From the NCBI RefSeq assembly GCF_021353265.1, contig NZ_JAJTWU010000009.1, positions 62,001 through 126,000 of the forward strand: a stretch of 64,000 nt of DNA, written 5' to 3'. This document shows, piece after piece, positions 1 to 11,400 of the stretch; positions within the stretch are counted from its first letter, which is position 1, and every line of letters begins with the position of its first letter. The DNA is from Pelomonas cellulosilytica. Lineage in GTDB: Bacteria > Pseudomonadota > Gammaproteobacteria > Burkholderiales > Burkholderiaceae_C. Below the pieces are notes generated by a model. The model was not told the DNA's origin and ran no database searches. It saw only the letters and a list, made by a program, of their open reading frames with translations. The position numbers and the translations under genes were made by a program.

Positions 1-221
1 ACACCGTTGAGCAGCACGGCGCCGTCGGGCATGACCTGCACGATCTTCAAGTCGTGCTTCTCGGTGCTGGGTTTGTTGCTGGGCTTGGGCATGGTGATGC
101 TCAGGCCTTGCACGCTGGCGGTGGTCATCAGGATGAACACGACGAGCAGGACGTAGGCCAGGTCGAGCATCGGGGTGACGTTGATGCTGTCGTAGGGTTT
201 GGCGTCTTGGTTGACTTGCAT
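1..221 (-). CDS. exbD: ExbD/TolR-family protein, C-terminal part missing (window edge)
   Basis: This is the N-terminal 73 residues of an ExbD/TolR-type stator protein; the gene runs off the left edge of the window. A short cytoplasmic leader is followed by the family signature NVTPMLDLAYVLLVVFI, a single transmembrane helix whose Asp is the conserved proton-relay residue. The periplasmic domain begins after about residue 40. ExbD works with ExbB to convert proton motive force into motion of a TonB- or TolA-like partner. It is the last visible gene of a run TpsB, TpsA, ExbB, ExbD, ExbD, and its first 25 or so residues closely match the ExbD at 350-763, so the two are tandem paralogs. The ATG at 221 has GGAG about 13 bases upstream. 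A TonB-like gene would be expected beyond the edge, but it cannot be seen here. Confidence 0.88.
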   Translation of the reverse strand, partial: MQVNQDAKPYDSINVTPMLDLAYVLLVVFILMTTASVQGLSITMPKPSNKPSTEKHDLKIVQVMPDGAVLLNG

Positions 222-349
222 TGGTCAGACGCTCCGATTTGTTTGGTTGTGCGCTGCTGCGGCTTGACGCGACACGGGGGTGCCGGGGCGAACTCCGGGC
301 ATGGGCTTCGCCATCAAGACAAAGCAACTAGCAACAGCGGAACACGTGT

Positions 350-763
350 TCATTCCGCCACCACCCGCTTCGTCACCAACCCGATTTCGGTGATGTCCAA
401 TTTCTTGGCCACCTCCAGCACCTGCATTACCTTCTCGTACTGCGCCGCCGCATCCGCCTTCAGCACCACCGGCAGCGACGGGTTCGCCGACTTGTACTGG
501 GCCAGCGTCGACTGCAGCTGCGTCATGTCCACCGGATAGGCGTCCAGGTAGACGCCGCCGTCCGCGGTGATCGTGATCGCGCGCGTCTGAGGCTTGGCGA
601 GGTTGTTGGCCGCCAGCGTCTCGGGCGACTTCACCTTGACGCCCTGGACCGACGCCGTCGTCAGGATGATGAAGACGACCAGCAGCACGTATGCCAGGTC
701 CAGCATCGGCGTGACGTTGATGTCGTCGTAGGGCTGGTTGTCGCTCTTGACGTCACCGGCCAT
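350..763 (-). CDS. exbD: ExbD/TolR-family proton-channel subunit
   Basis: This is a complete 137-residue ExbD-family protein. A hydrophilic cytoplasmic leader of about 15 residues precedes one transmembrane helix containing NVTPMLDLAYVLLVVFII, with the conserved Asp of the family. The rest is a periplasmic domain ending in VTKRVVAE, with the usual beta-alpha-beta pattern and full family length. It is expected to form the ExbB-ExbD inner-membrane motor with the ExbB-like protein 26 bases upstream. The ATG at 763 is preceded by a good GGGAG ribosome site. A second ExbD follows after 128 bases. Paired ExbDs behind one ExbB are known from specialised Ton systems, and the setting behind a TpsA gene suggests a role in that pathway rather than in general iron uptake; that role is inferred. 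Confidence 0.93.
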   Translation of the reverse strand: MAGDVKSDNQPYDDINVTPMLDLAYVLLVVFIILTTASVQGVKVKSPETLAANNLAKPQTRAITITADGGVYLDAYPVDMTQLQSTLAQYKSANPSLPVVLKADAAAQYEKVMQVLEVAKKLDITEIGLVTKRVVAE

Positions 764-789
764 AGCGGTCTCCCGAGGTCATCCTGGGT

Positions 790-2478
790 TCAGTGCGAGC
801 CGTACAGCTCGGCCACGCGAGTGATGAACTCGTCGATGAAGATCTGCATGTCCGACGTCGCGTTCTTAATCTGCGCCGCCAGGTAGTTGTAGCCAAACAG
901 CGCCGGAATCGCGACGCCCAGGCCCGCCACCGTCGCCAGCAGCGCTGCGGCGATGCCCGGGGCGATGGCGTTGACGTTCACGTCGCCCGCGGCGGCAATC
1001 GCGGCGAATGTGATCATCACGCCCACGACCGTGCCCAGCAGGCCCAAGAACGGGCCGCCCGAGATGGCGATGGTCAGCAGCACCATGCCCGAGTTGAGCT
1101 GCGCGTTCTCGCGCACGTAGTCGGCATCGACCGAGGCCTTCACGGCGTCTAGCGACGCGCCGGACAGCGGCTTGGCCCCCGCCTCGCCCACCTTGCGCTT
1201 GGCCAGCTCGCGGACGCCGGCCTGGTAGAGGCGGTAGATCGGCGACTCCGGGTGCGGTGCGTGTGTCTCCAGCTTCAGCAGTTCCTCATTCGCCTCGCGG
1301 AAGCGCAGCACGAAGCTGCGGTTCGCCCGCGCCACCTTGCTGACCAGCACGCCCTTGCTGACCATGACCCACGCCGCGATCGCGAACATCACGCCCAGGA
1401 TGACGATGACGACCCACGCGTCCACCGTCAGGTTCTTGACGAGGATGCCCATGTAGCCGTGGCTCTCGCCGCCCTCGGCGCTGGCGCCGTCCTTGGCCTC
1501 GCGGGCCGAGGCAACGAGCTTGCTCTCCGCGCCCTGCGCACCGGCGGCGATGGCCATCCAGTCGGCGCTGCGCAGCGCGGCCGCCACCTGCACCTCGTCC
1601 ATCAGCCCTTTGGTGCCTTCACCCAGGCGCAGCGTGCTGCCCAGCGCCGGCGTGGCCGCATCGCCCTGCGCCACCTGCGCGCCGTTGACGAACAGCGTCG
1701 CCTTGCCCAGGCCCAGGCGCAGCGCGACCTGCGTCCAGCGCGCCACGGGCACGTCGCCGCCACTCACCGCGGCCTTGTCGGCGCGGGCGACGAGCTTGCC
1801 GTCGTTCACACTCAGCGTCAGGCCGCCCCAGCTCACCAGCGTGGCGTGCTGCACGTCGTCGAGCTTGACCCACAGGCTCACCGTCAGCTGGTTGCCGGCG
1901 TCTACCACCGGCTTGTCGGACAGCGCGTACGTGATCGCTTCGCCGCTCAGCCGGGCGCTCGCCGCGAGCAGACCGTTGGGCTCGGTCACGAGCGGCCCCT
2001 GCGGCTTGACGGCGCCCAGCTGGTCCGCGCCGGCGGGCTTGTCGCTGAAGTGCAGCGCGATGACCGTCGCCGGGTCGAAGCCGCTGTCATTGCCCTCGGC
2101 CGGCGCCTTCGCATTGCCGCCGTAGACGTAGAAGACGTTCTTGTCGCTGCCCGGCAGCACGCTGGGCAGCTGCACCCACAGCACGGCCAGCTCGTTGACG
2201 CTGTCGAAGCGCTCGATGCTGAACTTCAGCGGCGTCTTGTCGTCGCCAGCCACCACGCGCAGGTCGCTGCCGTCCTCCTTGGCGGCGGTGAAGTCGAAGT
2301 TGCCGCTGTGCAGGCGCACGGCCACTGCTACGCCGCTGGCCGCTTCCTTCGTCTCCAGCCCCTGGGCGGAGGTGTTCAACGTGATCTTGGCGCGCTCGGT
2401 CCAGTCGGCGTTCCACCACGCGTTGGCGGTGGCGGGCAGCAGGGCGGCGAGCGAGAGGGCGATGAGTGCTTTGCGCAT
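790..2478 (-). CDS. exbB: ExbB/TolQ/MotA-family proton channel fused to N-terminal DUF2341 and LamG-like domains
   Basis: The product has 562 residues, more than twice a normal ExbB. Residues 1-20 are a Sec signal peptide ending ANA. Residues of about 45-130 fit DUF2341 (features such as FYVYGGNAKAP), and about 175-310 fit a LamG/concanavalin-A-like fold with LWVKLDD and ATLFVNG strands. A transmembrane helix near 350-370 is followed by a cytoplasmic stretch, and the C-terminal third is the MotA/TolQ/ExbB domain with GPFLGLLGTVVGVM and a final helix. The sugar-binding-like domains should therefore lie in the periplasm on a proton-channel base. The gene starts 16 bases after the TpsA stop and precedes two ExbD genes, so it is read as the motor of a TpsA-linked Ton-like system. 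DUF2341-ExbB fusions are known, but I know of no established function for them. Confidence 0.9.
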   Translation of the reverse strand: MRKALIALSLAALLPATANAWWNADWTERAKITLNTSAQGLETKEAASGVAVAVRLHSGNFDFTAAKEDGSDLRVVAGDDKTPLKFSIERFDSVNELAVLWVQLPSVLPGSDKNVFYVYGGNAKAPAEGNDSGFDPATVIALHFSDKPAGADQLGAVKPQGPLVTEPNGLLAASARLSGEAITYALSDKPVVDAGNQLTVSLWVKLDDVQHATLVSWGGLTLSVNDGKLVARADKAAVSGGDVPVARWTQVALRLGLGKATLFVNGAQVAQGDAATPALGSTLRLGEGTKGLMDEVQVAAALRSADWMAIAAGAQGAESKLVASAREAKDGASAEGGESHGYMGILVKNLTVDAWVVIVILGVMFAIAAWVMVSKGVLVSKVARANRSFVLRFREANEELLKLETHAPHPESPIYRLYQAGVRELAKRKVGEAGAKPLSGASLDAVKASVDADYVRENAQLNSGMVLLTIAISGGPFLGLLGTVVGVMITFAAIAAAGDVNVNAIAPGIAAALLATVAGLGVAIPALFGYNYLAAQIKNATSDMQIFIDEFITRVAELYGSH

Positions 2479-2494
2479 GGTTGTCTTTCTTCAA

Positions 2495-5400
2495 TCACGA
2501 GCTGCCGAAGCCGAGGAACTCCAGTAGCAGGTTGCGGCGCCGGCGACGGCGCTCGTCCTTGTCCTTGTCGGTGTCTGCCGCCGCAGCGGCCTGGGCCGCG
2601 CCCGTGGGCGTGGACGGCACGGTGATCGGCACCGACAGCGCGACCTCCGACGTCGCCCCCGCTCGCGCGCCTGACACCTGGATGTCGTTCGCATTGACCA
2701 GCCGCTCCGCGCCGAGGAACGCATTGCCCTTGGAGCGGATGCCCGCCTCGCCGGCATTGATCTCGCCGGTCGGCGCGTACAGGTCCAGGTCGTTGCCGGC
2801 CGACAGCACGGCGATGCCCGAGCCGCTGAACGAGCCTGACGTGTCGAACACCAGGTTGCCGGCGCTGTCCAGCCGCAGCACGGGCGCCGGCGCGCCGGTC
2901 ACTGTCTTCGCGCCGCGGCCGGCGTCGATGTTGCCGGCCGACGACCACATCAGCAGGTTGCCCTGGCCGATCGTGAAGACGCGCGACTGGTTCACGTCGA
3001 AGTTGCCGGCGACGACGGCGGACACGTCGCCACCGTTGACGGTCACGATGCCCAGCTCCGTCGGTGCCTTGTTGCCGGCTGTCACCTCGCCGGCATTGAC
3101 GCCGCCGCCCGGGTTGAGCAGCGTGATGTCGGCGCTCTGTAGCGTCTTGATTTGGCTGGTAGGCATGCGCACCTGTGCGACCGGCCGTGCCGCGGCGCCG
3201 CCCAGCGGGAACAGCAGGTTGACCGCCTGGTAGCCACGCGCATAGGCCGCCCAGCGCTCGTCGCCGTCCAGCACGGCCGCGGCGCGGCCGGCGCTGCGCA
3301 GCTCACCCATCAATACACGGTTGAGCCACGGGATGCGCCGCTCCAGCGGCAGGGCCTCGAAGCGGCGCAGCGTGTCGGCTGCGTCCGTCGGTCGTTGGCC
3401 GCCCATCAGTGTCACGTAGTCGGCCAGCTTGGCAACGTCGGCCGACGCGGCCAGCTGCGCCAGCGCTGTGCTGCGCGCCGCCAGCGTCTGCTGCGCCAGG
3501 CCGTTCATCAGTACGCGGCTGACCAACAGCGACTGCTGTGCCGCACTCAGCGTTGCGGCCTGCCCCAGCGCCGCCTCGTCGCTCAGGGCCGCCCAGGCCG
3601 GCTGCAGCAGGTTCGTCTGCTTCGCGGCCTCCGCGGCCACGGCCGGGTCGTCTACCGGCTTGCCCAGCAGCGCGGCGATGCGGGCTCGCTGGTCGCCGGC
3701 TTCGGCGCGCGCCGGCTGCGCACGCACCTGCTCGGCCGCCCACCGGTCCACGGTCGCTGCGCCGAAGCGCTGTCGTAGCAGGTCCAGCTGCTGGTCCGGC
3801 GAGGCCAGATCGAATGCCGCGGCGGAGCCGCTGCCGCCGAGCAGCACCCAGGCCTGGCCCAGCTTGCCGGTCAGGCCCGAGGCGCCCAGTACCTGGAATC
3901 CCGCGGCGCTCGCACGGGCGTAGTCATCGCCGTCGGCGCTCATGCCCGCGACGACGGTGATGCGCGCGCCTTGCTGCGGCAGCAGTGTGCTGTTGGACAG
4001 GTTGCCGCGCGCCACGATGCCCGTGCTGGTTCCGAGATCGATGTCCCGGCCGGAGAGCACCATCACGTCGCCCGGCCCGGCTAACTCCAGGCCCACGCCC
4101 GACGTGAAGCGCACGTCGCGCGCCGCCTGCAGCAGCGTCAGCTCGCTGGGGGCGTTGTCGGCGGCTGGCTGGTGCTGCACCTGCACGTTGGCCAGGCGCA
4201 CGTCGCGGCCGGCTGCAGCTGACACCGGTCGGGCCGACACGCTGTCCGACAACGTCACGTCGTCGCCCGACGACAGCAGCAGTGCCGGGCCGCGCTTGCT
4301 GGTGTCCAGCGTGGCCTGGCCGAGCGCATTGCGTGTGGCGCGCTGCGCATCGGTCAGCACGGCACCGTTGGCTTGCGTCGTGTCCACCAGGCTATTCAGT
4401 GTGGTGGCGGCCGGTGCCTGGGGCTCGCCCAGCGCCAGCACCTGCAAGTGGCCGACGCTGACCGCGTCGCGCCCGGCGATCCAGGTGCGCGCCTGTAGCG
4501 GGTCGGCGGCCGTGCTCCATTGCCATAGGTTGTCGGCGTTCACCGACCCCTGCGGCGCGAGCAGGCGCACGTCCACCGGCACGACCTGGCCCGGACGCGT
4601 CTCGCCACCTCCGCCCACCTCCAGTGGCTGGCCGCTGCCGAGGTAGCTTGCCGTGCCGGCGGCGCTCTGCACAAAGAGCTGCGCGTGCGCATCCAGCAGC
4701 GGTAGGGCCAGCCCCTCGCCGAGCGCGCCGGTGTTGGCGCGTGATGGCAGCGTCAGCGCGAAGTTGCGGGCGCTGGCCAGCGTGGCGTCGCCGCCGGCCT
4801 GCACGCGCAGCGCGCCGTCCTGGTAAATCAGCTGCAGGCCCGGATCGGTTTTCGTGTCGGCATCTGTCTGCTGACGTACGCTGCCGCCGGCGGACACGTC
4901 GATGCCGCGCGAGGCCAGCAACTGGCCGCTGACGACGTCGCGTCCGGCCCGTACCGCGACGCTGCCGCCGCCGAACTGCTGCAGGCCACGCGGCAGGTCG
5001 CTGCTGGCCGTGCTGCTCGCGTCAGCCAGGAAGCCCGAGCTCGCGGCAGCCGCGTGCACCTGCACCGCGTCGCGGCCGGCCTGCACCTGCACCGAGCCGC
5101 CGCCGAACGTGGCCACACCCTGCGAGAACAGGTCGGTGCGGGCGAACCAGGCAGTCGTCTCGTCCAGCGCGCCGCGGGCCCGCCACAACCAGCCGGTGGC
5201 ATAGAGCTGCTGGCTCGTGCTGGCGCGACCCACGACGTCGCGGCCGGCCGTCAGCCGGATGGCCGCACCGCGTTGGCTGAACGGCAGCAAGCCGGAGGCG
5301 TCCAGCGCCGTACCGAGACTCTCCAGCAGCGAGGTGTAGGGAGTCGTGGGCAGCGGGTCCGGCGTGTCGGGTGCCGGCGTCGGGCTCGGCGTGGGGGCCG

Positions 5401-8400
5401 GCGATGGTGCGGGGCTGGGCGCCGGGGCGCCGCTGCTGCCCGGCGGAGGCGGCGGCCGCACGCCGCCGGTCGTTGGACCGTTGCCGTCAGACGGCAGATT
5501 GGCGGCGGGCACGTCGGTGCCATCGGCCGCGGTGGCTCGGGCCCGCGGCGCGTCGTTGGCCGCGGGCGTCGCCGGCTCGGCGGTCACGCTGACCGGCACC
5601 CCCAGCGTGGCGACCGTCGCGCGGTCGTCGAGCCAGCGGATGTCCTGGGCGGCGGCCAGCTCAATGCGACCCGTGCTGCTGCGCAGCTGCACCGCGGGGG
5701 CGCCGGCGTCGCCGTTGCCTAGCAATACCGAACCGGCGCTCACGGCGCCTCGCGTGGCGAGCGGGTTGGCGGCGCCGAGGTCAGCACCCGCGGCTATTCG
5801 CAAGGCGCCGGCGCGGGTCGATGTGGCGACCCACTCGCCGGCGTTGGTGGGCGATTCACGCAGGCCAGTGCTGAGGCTGGCCTGCAGTTTCACGTCGCCG
5901 GCGGCGCGCAGGGTCAGTGCGGCCTCGGCGGCGTGAGGGGCGGCGCTGCGTTGCGCGGCGCTGAGCGTCGGCAGCCGCCAGTCGGCGGACAGCAGCAGGT
6001 CCCCAGCGGCCTGGATCTCGACGCCCGGCCGCACCTGCACGACCGACGACAGCCCGGGCTGGGCAGCGACCAGGCGCGCGGCGATGACCTCAGCCGTCTG
6101 TTGGGCGTCGCCCATGAAGGCCTGGTTGTCCGCCGCGACGGTGGCCAGCGTGAGCTGCCCCGCCGGCGTCGGCGCCGGTGTTGGTGCCGGGGTCGGTGCG
6201 GCCGTTGGTGGGGCCGTTGGCGCTGGCGTCGGTGGCTCCGTGGGGGCTGGCGTGGGGGCCGGCGTAGGTGCGGCCGTGGGCGCCGCGGTGGGCGCGGATG
6301 TCGGCCCGGCGGTCGGAGCAGACGACGGCGTCGTCGGCGGGGGCGGCGGCTTGACACCGCCGGTGGTGTTGCCATTGCCGTTGGACGGCTCACTGGGCCG
6401 GGGCGTTGGCGTTGGCGCTGGCGATGGCGACAACGGCGGCGGCGGCGGCTTGGTGCCGCCGGTGCTCGGGCCATTGCCGGTCGACGGCTGCGATGGTGCC
6501 GGCCCGGTGGTCGGCGCCGGCGTGGGAGCCGGCGTCGGTGCGGGTGTCGGTGCAGGCGTTGGCGCCGCAGTGGGGGCGGGCGTGGGCGCCGTGGTCGGGC
6601 CGGCCGTCGGAGCAGCTGTGGGTGCCGAGGACGGCGTCATCGGCGGAGGCGGTGGCAAGACGCCGCCGGTGCTCGGGCCGTTGCCGGTCGACGGCTGGGA
6701 CGGTGTCGGTGCGCTTGTGGGCGCAGGCGTGGGTGCGGTGGTCGGTGCGGGTGTGGGCGCAGGCGTCGGGGCCGGTGTTGGCGCCGCAGTGGGGGCGGGC
6801 GTGGGCGCCGTGGTCGGGCCAGCCGTCGGAGCAGCTGTGGGTGCCGAGGACGGCGTCATCGGCGGAGGCGGTGGCAAGACGCCGCCGGTGCTCGGGCCGT
6901 TGCCGGTCGACGGCTGGGACGGTGTCGGTGCGGTTGTGGGCGCCGGCGTGGGTGCGGTGGTCGGTGCGGTGGTCGGTGCGGGCGTGGGCACAACCGTCGG
7001 CGCGGGTGTTGGGGCGACCGTCGGCGCCTGCGTCGGCGCGGCGGTGGGCGCGGAGGACGGGGTCAGCGGTGGAGGCGGTGGCTGCACGCCGCCGGTGCTG
7101 GGGCCATTGCCGGTCGAGGGCTGGGCGGGTGACGGGGCCGTCGTGGGTGCAGGTGTGGGCGCAGCGGTGGGCGCCGACGTTGGCGCTGCCGTGGGTGCAG
7201 CCGTCGGTGCGGCGGTTGGGGCCGAAGACGGCGTAACCGGTGCGGGGGGCGGTTGCACGCCGCCGGTGCTGGGGCCGTTGCCCGACGAGGGGTCGGTGGG
7301 GGCGGACCCCGTGCCGGTGGCGTCCAGCGCCTGGCGGGTCGGCGCGGCCGCCGCCGCCGTGGGCGAGGGCGGCTGCGTCAGCGGCGGTGGCGGAGGCTTG
7401 GTTCCGCCCGTGGTGGCGCCGTTGCCGGCCGACGGGTCGGGGTCCGTGGGTACCGGGGCAGGGCCCGGGCCAGGCGTTGGTGCGGGGCCGGTGGTGGGCG
7501 CCGGCGTCGGCGCCACGGTGGGCGCGGCTGTCGGTGCGGTTGTCGGCGTTGGAGCGCTGTACTCGTCCAGCAACTGCGTCACGTCGCCGTAGACCTTGAC
7601 GGCCTCGATGTCGACGCTGCCCACCTGTTCCAGGCGCGTCTGCAGCGCCTCGATCTTCACGGCCTGGCCGTCGCGCAGCGCACGCAGCGACAGCGCGCCA
7701 CCGTCGAGGTCCATGCTGCCGCCTTGCAGCCGCAGCACACCGGCGCTGCTGTTCAGCGCGATGCGGCTGGGATCAACGGCGCTGCCGCTGGCGCCTCGGG
7801 CTACGAGCTGGGCGCCATAGGCGATGACCACGTCCTGGCCCGCGTTGAGCTGGATCTGGCCGCCTCCGGTCGGTGACGCCAGCGCGACGAGACGGCCGGC
7901 AACGGTCAGGCTGCCTTGGTCGCTGTCGAGTTCCAGCGAGCGTGCCGCCAGGCTGGCGGTGGCGGGCAGCAGCTGGTGGCCAGCGCGGTTGCGCACGGCG
8001 ATCTGCTGCTCAAACGCCCGGTTGCCGGCATTTGCGATGGCGGAGGACAGCGCGCCGAGGTCGACGGCCGCCTGGCTGTCGAGCGTCAGGCTGGCCGGTG
8101 TGACGGCCGTGGCGGAGGCCGCCGCGCGCAGCTGGCCGTCCAGTGTCAGTGCGCCACCCGGGGCGTTCAGGCTCAGCCGGCCGGCGTCGCCGTCGCCGGC
8201 GGCGGAAACGTCCAGCTGCGCCGCGCGGCCGAGCACGAGGCTGCCGCTGTGGCTGGTGGCCGTCAGGCTGCCGGCGGTGACATCGGCACGCACACTCTGG
8301 CTGCCACTGGCGATGGTGTCGCTGCGGCCGGCCACGCTGAGCCGGCCCGCGTCGATACGCAGGTCGCCATCGGCCGCCAGCGTCAACTGGCCGGCGGGCA

Positions 8401-11400
8401 AGTCAATGTCCGTCGCGATGGCGATCGTCTGCGCCGTCAGCGCGAGCTGGGCCGCGGTACCGCGCGTCGGCGTGGGGCTGTCGCTCATGGCGCTCGCCAG
8501 CTGCAGGGCACCCTGCACGTTCCACTGGCTGCTTGCCGGCGCCGTGCCCTCGGCGCTGGCGGTGACGGCGCGTGTGGCCGCCGTCACGCCGCCCGTGGCC
8601 GTGATCTGGCTGTCGCCAGCCAGCAGCACGCCGCCGGGTGCGGCGAGCGTGGTCTGAGCGGCCTGCCAGGCCTGGCCGCCAGGGCCGATCTGCAGCGTGC
8701 CGGCGCCGGCGAGCGTGATGCCGCCCGCGCCGCCCGCGTTCGCCACCGTGCGGCCGGTTGTGTTCGTCAGCACCAGGCGCTGGGCCTGGATGTGTGCCTG
8801 GTCGTCGGCTGCCGCGGCGCGCAGGGCCGGCGTGTCCAGCGTCAGGCGGGCGAGATCGGGCTGGCCCACGTCCACGCCACCGACGAGGTCGATGCCGTCG
8901 TAGCTGCGCAGCAGCAGGTCCTGCGCCTGGCCGGCCTGGGCGAGCAGTTGCGGCCCGAGCAGCAGGCTGTTGCCCGCCAACGGCTGCGTGCCGCCGAGCT
9001 GCAGGCGTGGCACGCCCAGGCCCAGTGCCGTGGCGTTCAGGCGGGCCGAGTCGGCGAGCATGGCGCTGGCTGTGGCGTCGAGCTGCACGCGACCACCCGT
9101 GGCCTGCAGCGCGGCGCCGTCATGCAACACGAGGCTGCCGGCCGCGAGCGTCGCGCCCTGGCGCAGCAACTGGCTGTCGGTCGTGGCGCTGAGCAGCAGC
9201 GCGGCGCCATCGCCGTTGACGCGCCAGTCGGTGGCGGTGGTCTTGCCGGGCTTGGCCTGCAGCTGGGCCCCGGTTCCGATGTCCAGCATCCGGCGTGCGG
9301 CCAGCACGAGGTTGGGCGCTGCCAGCACCTGGCCGGGCTCGGCGTCGACGGCCAGCGTCTGCGCCCGCACGTCGAGCGAGCCGGGCTGCTGCAGGTCACG
9401 CGGGACGGCGCCCAGTACCAGGTTGTCGACACCCAGGTTGCCGAGCTGCCGCAGGTCCAGCTGCAGCGCGCCAGGCGTGCCGCCAGTGCCGGCGCCGACG
9501 TGGATGTCCGCCGCACCGAAGTAGGCGCTGCCGCCGCGGCCCGGCTCGCCGCCGGCCGAGGTGCCGGCCGCCAGGCGCAGCGCGCCACGGATGTCGGCCT
9601 GTTGGGCTGTGACGACGAGGGCGCCGGCATCGCGGTTGAATGCCGGCGTGGCAGCGTCGTTGCGCTGCGCAAGCGCGCCGAAGAACGCGTCCGCGCCGGT
9701 CAGTCGGATCTCGCTATAGCGGCGCGCCTGCGCCGGGGTCAGGACTTGCCAGTTGCTGGTCAGCGCATCCAGCACCGCGGTGCCGGCCTGACCGAGCCTG
9801 GCTCCCACGGTCAGCGTGCCGTCGTCGCGGGGGATGGCGCGGCCCAGGCTCAGCGCGGCACCGCCGGCTGGGCGCACGAGCAGCGCACCGGGCAGCAGCG
9901 CGAAGCGGGCGGGCAGCAGCGTGTAGCTGCCCTGAAGCACGGTGCCGTCGGGCAGCGTCAGGCCTGTGCCGAAATGGATCTGTCGTCCCAGTGCCGGCAG
10001 GCCGGGCAGCGAGTTGTCCGCCGCGCCGGTGCTCTGCACGCCGGGCACGATGGCGTAGCTGCCGTCGGCGGCGCTGAAGATGTCGGTCGAGCCACCCGGG
10101 CCGGCCACGAATTGCCAGCCGAGCAGCCGCCCGCCGCCGCTGAGGTCCACCTTGGCGCCGGGCGCGATGCTGACGGTCGGGGCGTCCAGCAAGACGGCCT
10201 TGGCCGGCGCGGCGCTGGCCGTCTGGCCCGACTTGCTGCCCGGGCTGAACCAGCGCTCGCCGTTCCAGCTGCCGAACAGGAAGCTGCGGCCGTCGGCATT
10301 GACCGACGTCTCGCTGCCGTCCAGCAGCTGCACGCTCTGGCTGGCCTGAAGCGTGAGGCTGCCCTCAGGCGCGCGCAGCCGACCGCCCTGCACGATGCTG
10401 GTGGCCCGCAGCGTCAGCCGGCCTCCGGCGCTCCAGGGCAGGTCCGGCGCGGCACCGCCGGGCTGGGCGATGGTGATGCGCTGGCCGGTCGCGTCGATTG
10501 TGAAGGCGGTGTCGGTGGCGGGGAACACCTGGCGCGCGCTCAGGGTCACGTCGCCGGCCGTCGCCAAGCCTGCGCCGGTGCCGAGGTCGGCGCTGGGGCG
10601 CTGCAGCAGCAGGTCGCCGCCGCTGGCCAGGTCCAGGCGCGCGATGCCTTGCGTGGCCAGCTGGCCGCTGAGGTCCAGCCGCTCGCTCGCCTGCAGCGTC
10701 AGGCTGCCGGTGCCGGCCGTTGGCACGGCCGCGGCGCGCTGCAGGCCCTGGCCGTAGTTCAGTGCGGGCTTGGTGTTGGCCCAGCTCAGCAGAGGCGCCG
10801 ACAGCCGCGCGCCTGTCTCGCCGGTAGTCGAGGGTTTGACCGTCAGTGCTTCGCCGTCGAGCACCAGCGCGCGGTCCAGCTGCAGGTCTACACCCGACTC
10901 GATGGCGAGCCGCTCCCGCGCGCTGAGCTTGAGTTCGCTGGCACCGGAGCGTGCCAGCCATGGCGCATCGACGCGCGCCAGGACCGGCGTGTTGCGGGCG
11001 TTGCCGAGGTCGCCGGCCTTCAGCTGGGCGGTCAGTGCGCCGTCGCGAGCCGCGAGGGCCAGGTCCATCACAGGCGGTGCGGGGCCGTCCTCGGCCTGGC
11101 CGGCGCCCAGCGTGACCTGCACCTTGCCGCCGGACTGGCCTTGGCCGCCGTGCGCGTTCAGCGTGCCTTCCAGCAGCAGTTGGCCGTTGCCCTGCACATT
11201 CAGGCTGCCGGCGCCGCTGCCGACCTGCTGGCGCGTGACGAGATCACCGCTGTCCGCGCGTTCGCGCACGTCGAGCAGGCCGGTGGCGCCGCTGATGTCC
11301 AGCCTTGCGCCTTGCTGCACGACGAGGCTGGTGGCGAAGGACAGGTCAGCGCCGGCCGACGTGAGGCTGATGCTGCCGCCGCCCAGCACGCGGCCTGTCA

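Noticed and set aside
6160-7565. Possible CRISPR or satellite array from the regular repeats.
   Set aside because: The repeats are in frame, vary in length, lack uniform spacers, and encode a continuous Pro-Thr segment of TpsA.
6084-7592. A 502-codon plus-strand frame encoding Val-Gly-Ala-Gly repeats, collagen- or silk-like in appearance.
   Set aside because: It is the exact complement of the TpsA Pro-Thr tract (PT codons read backwards as VG/AG). The minus strand frame continues into TpsA domains on both sides.
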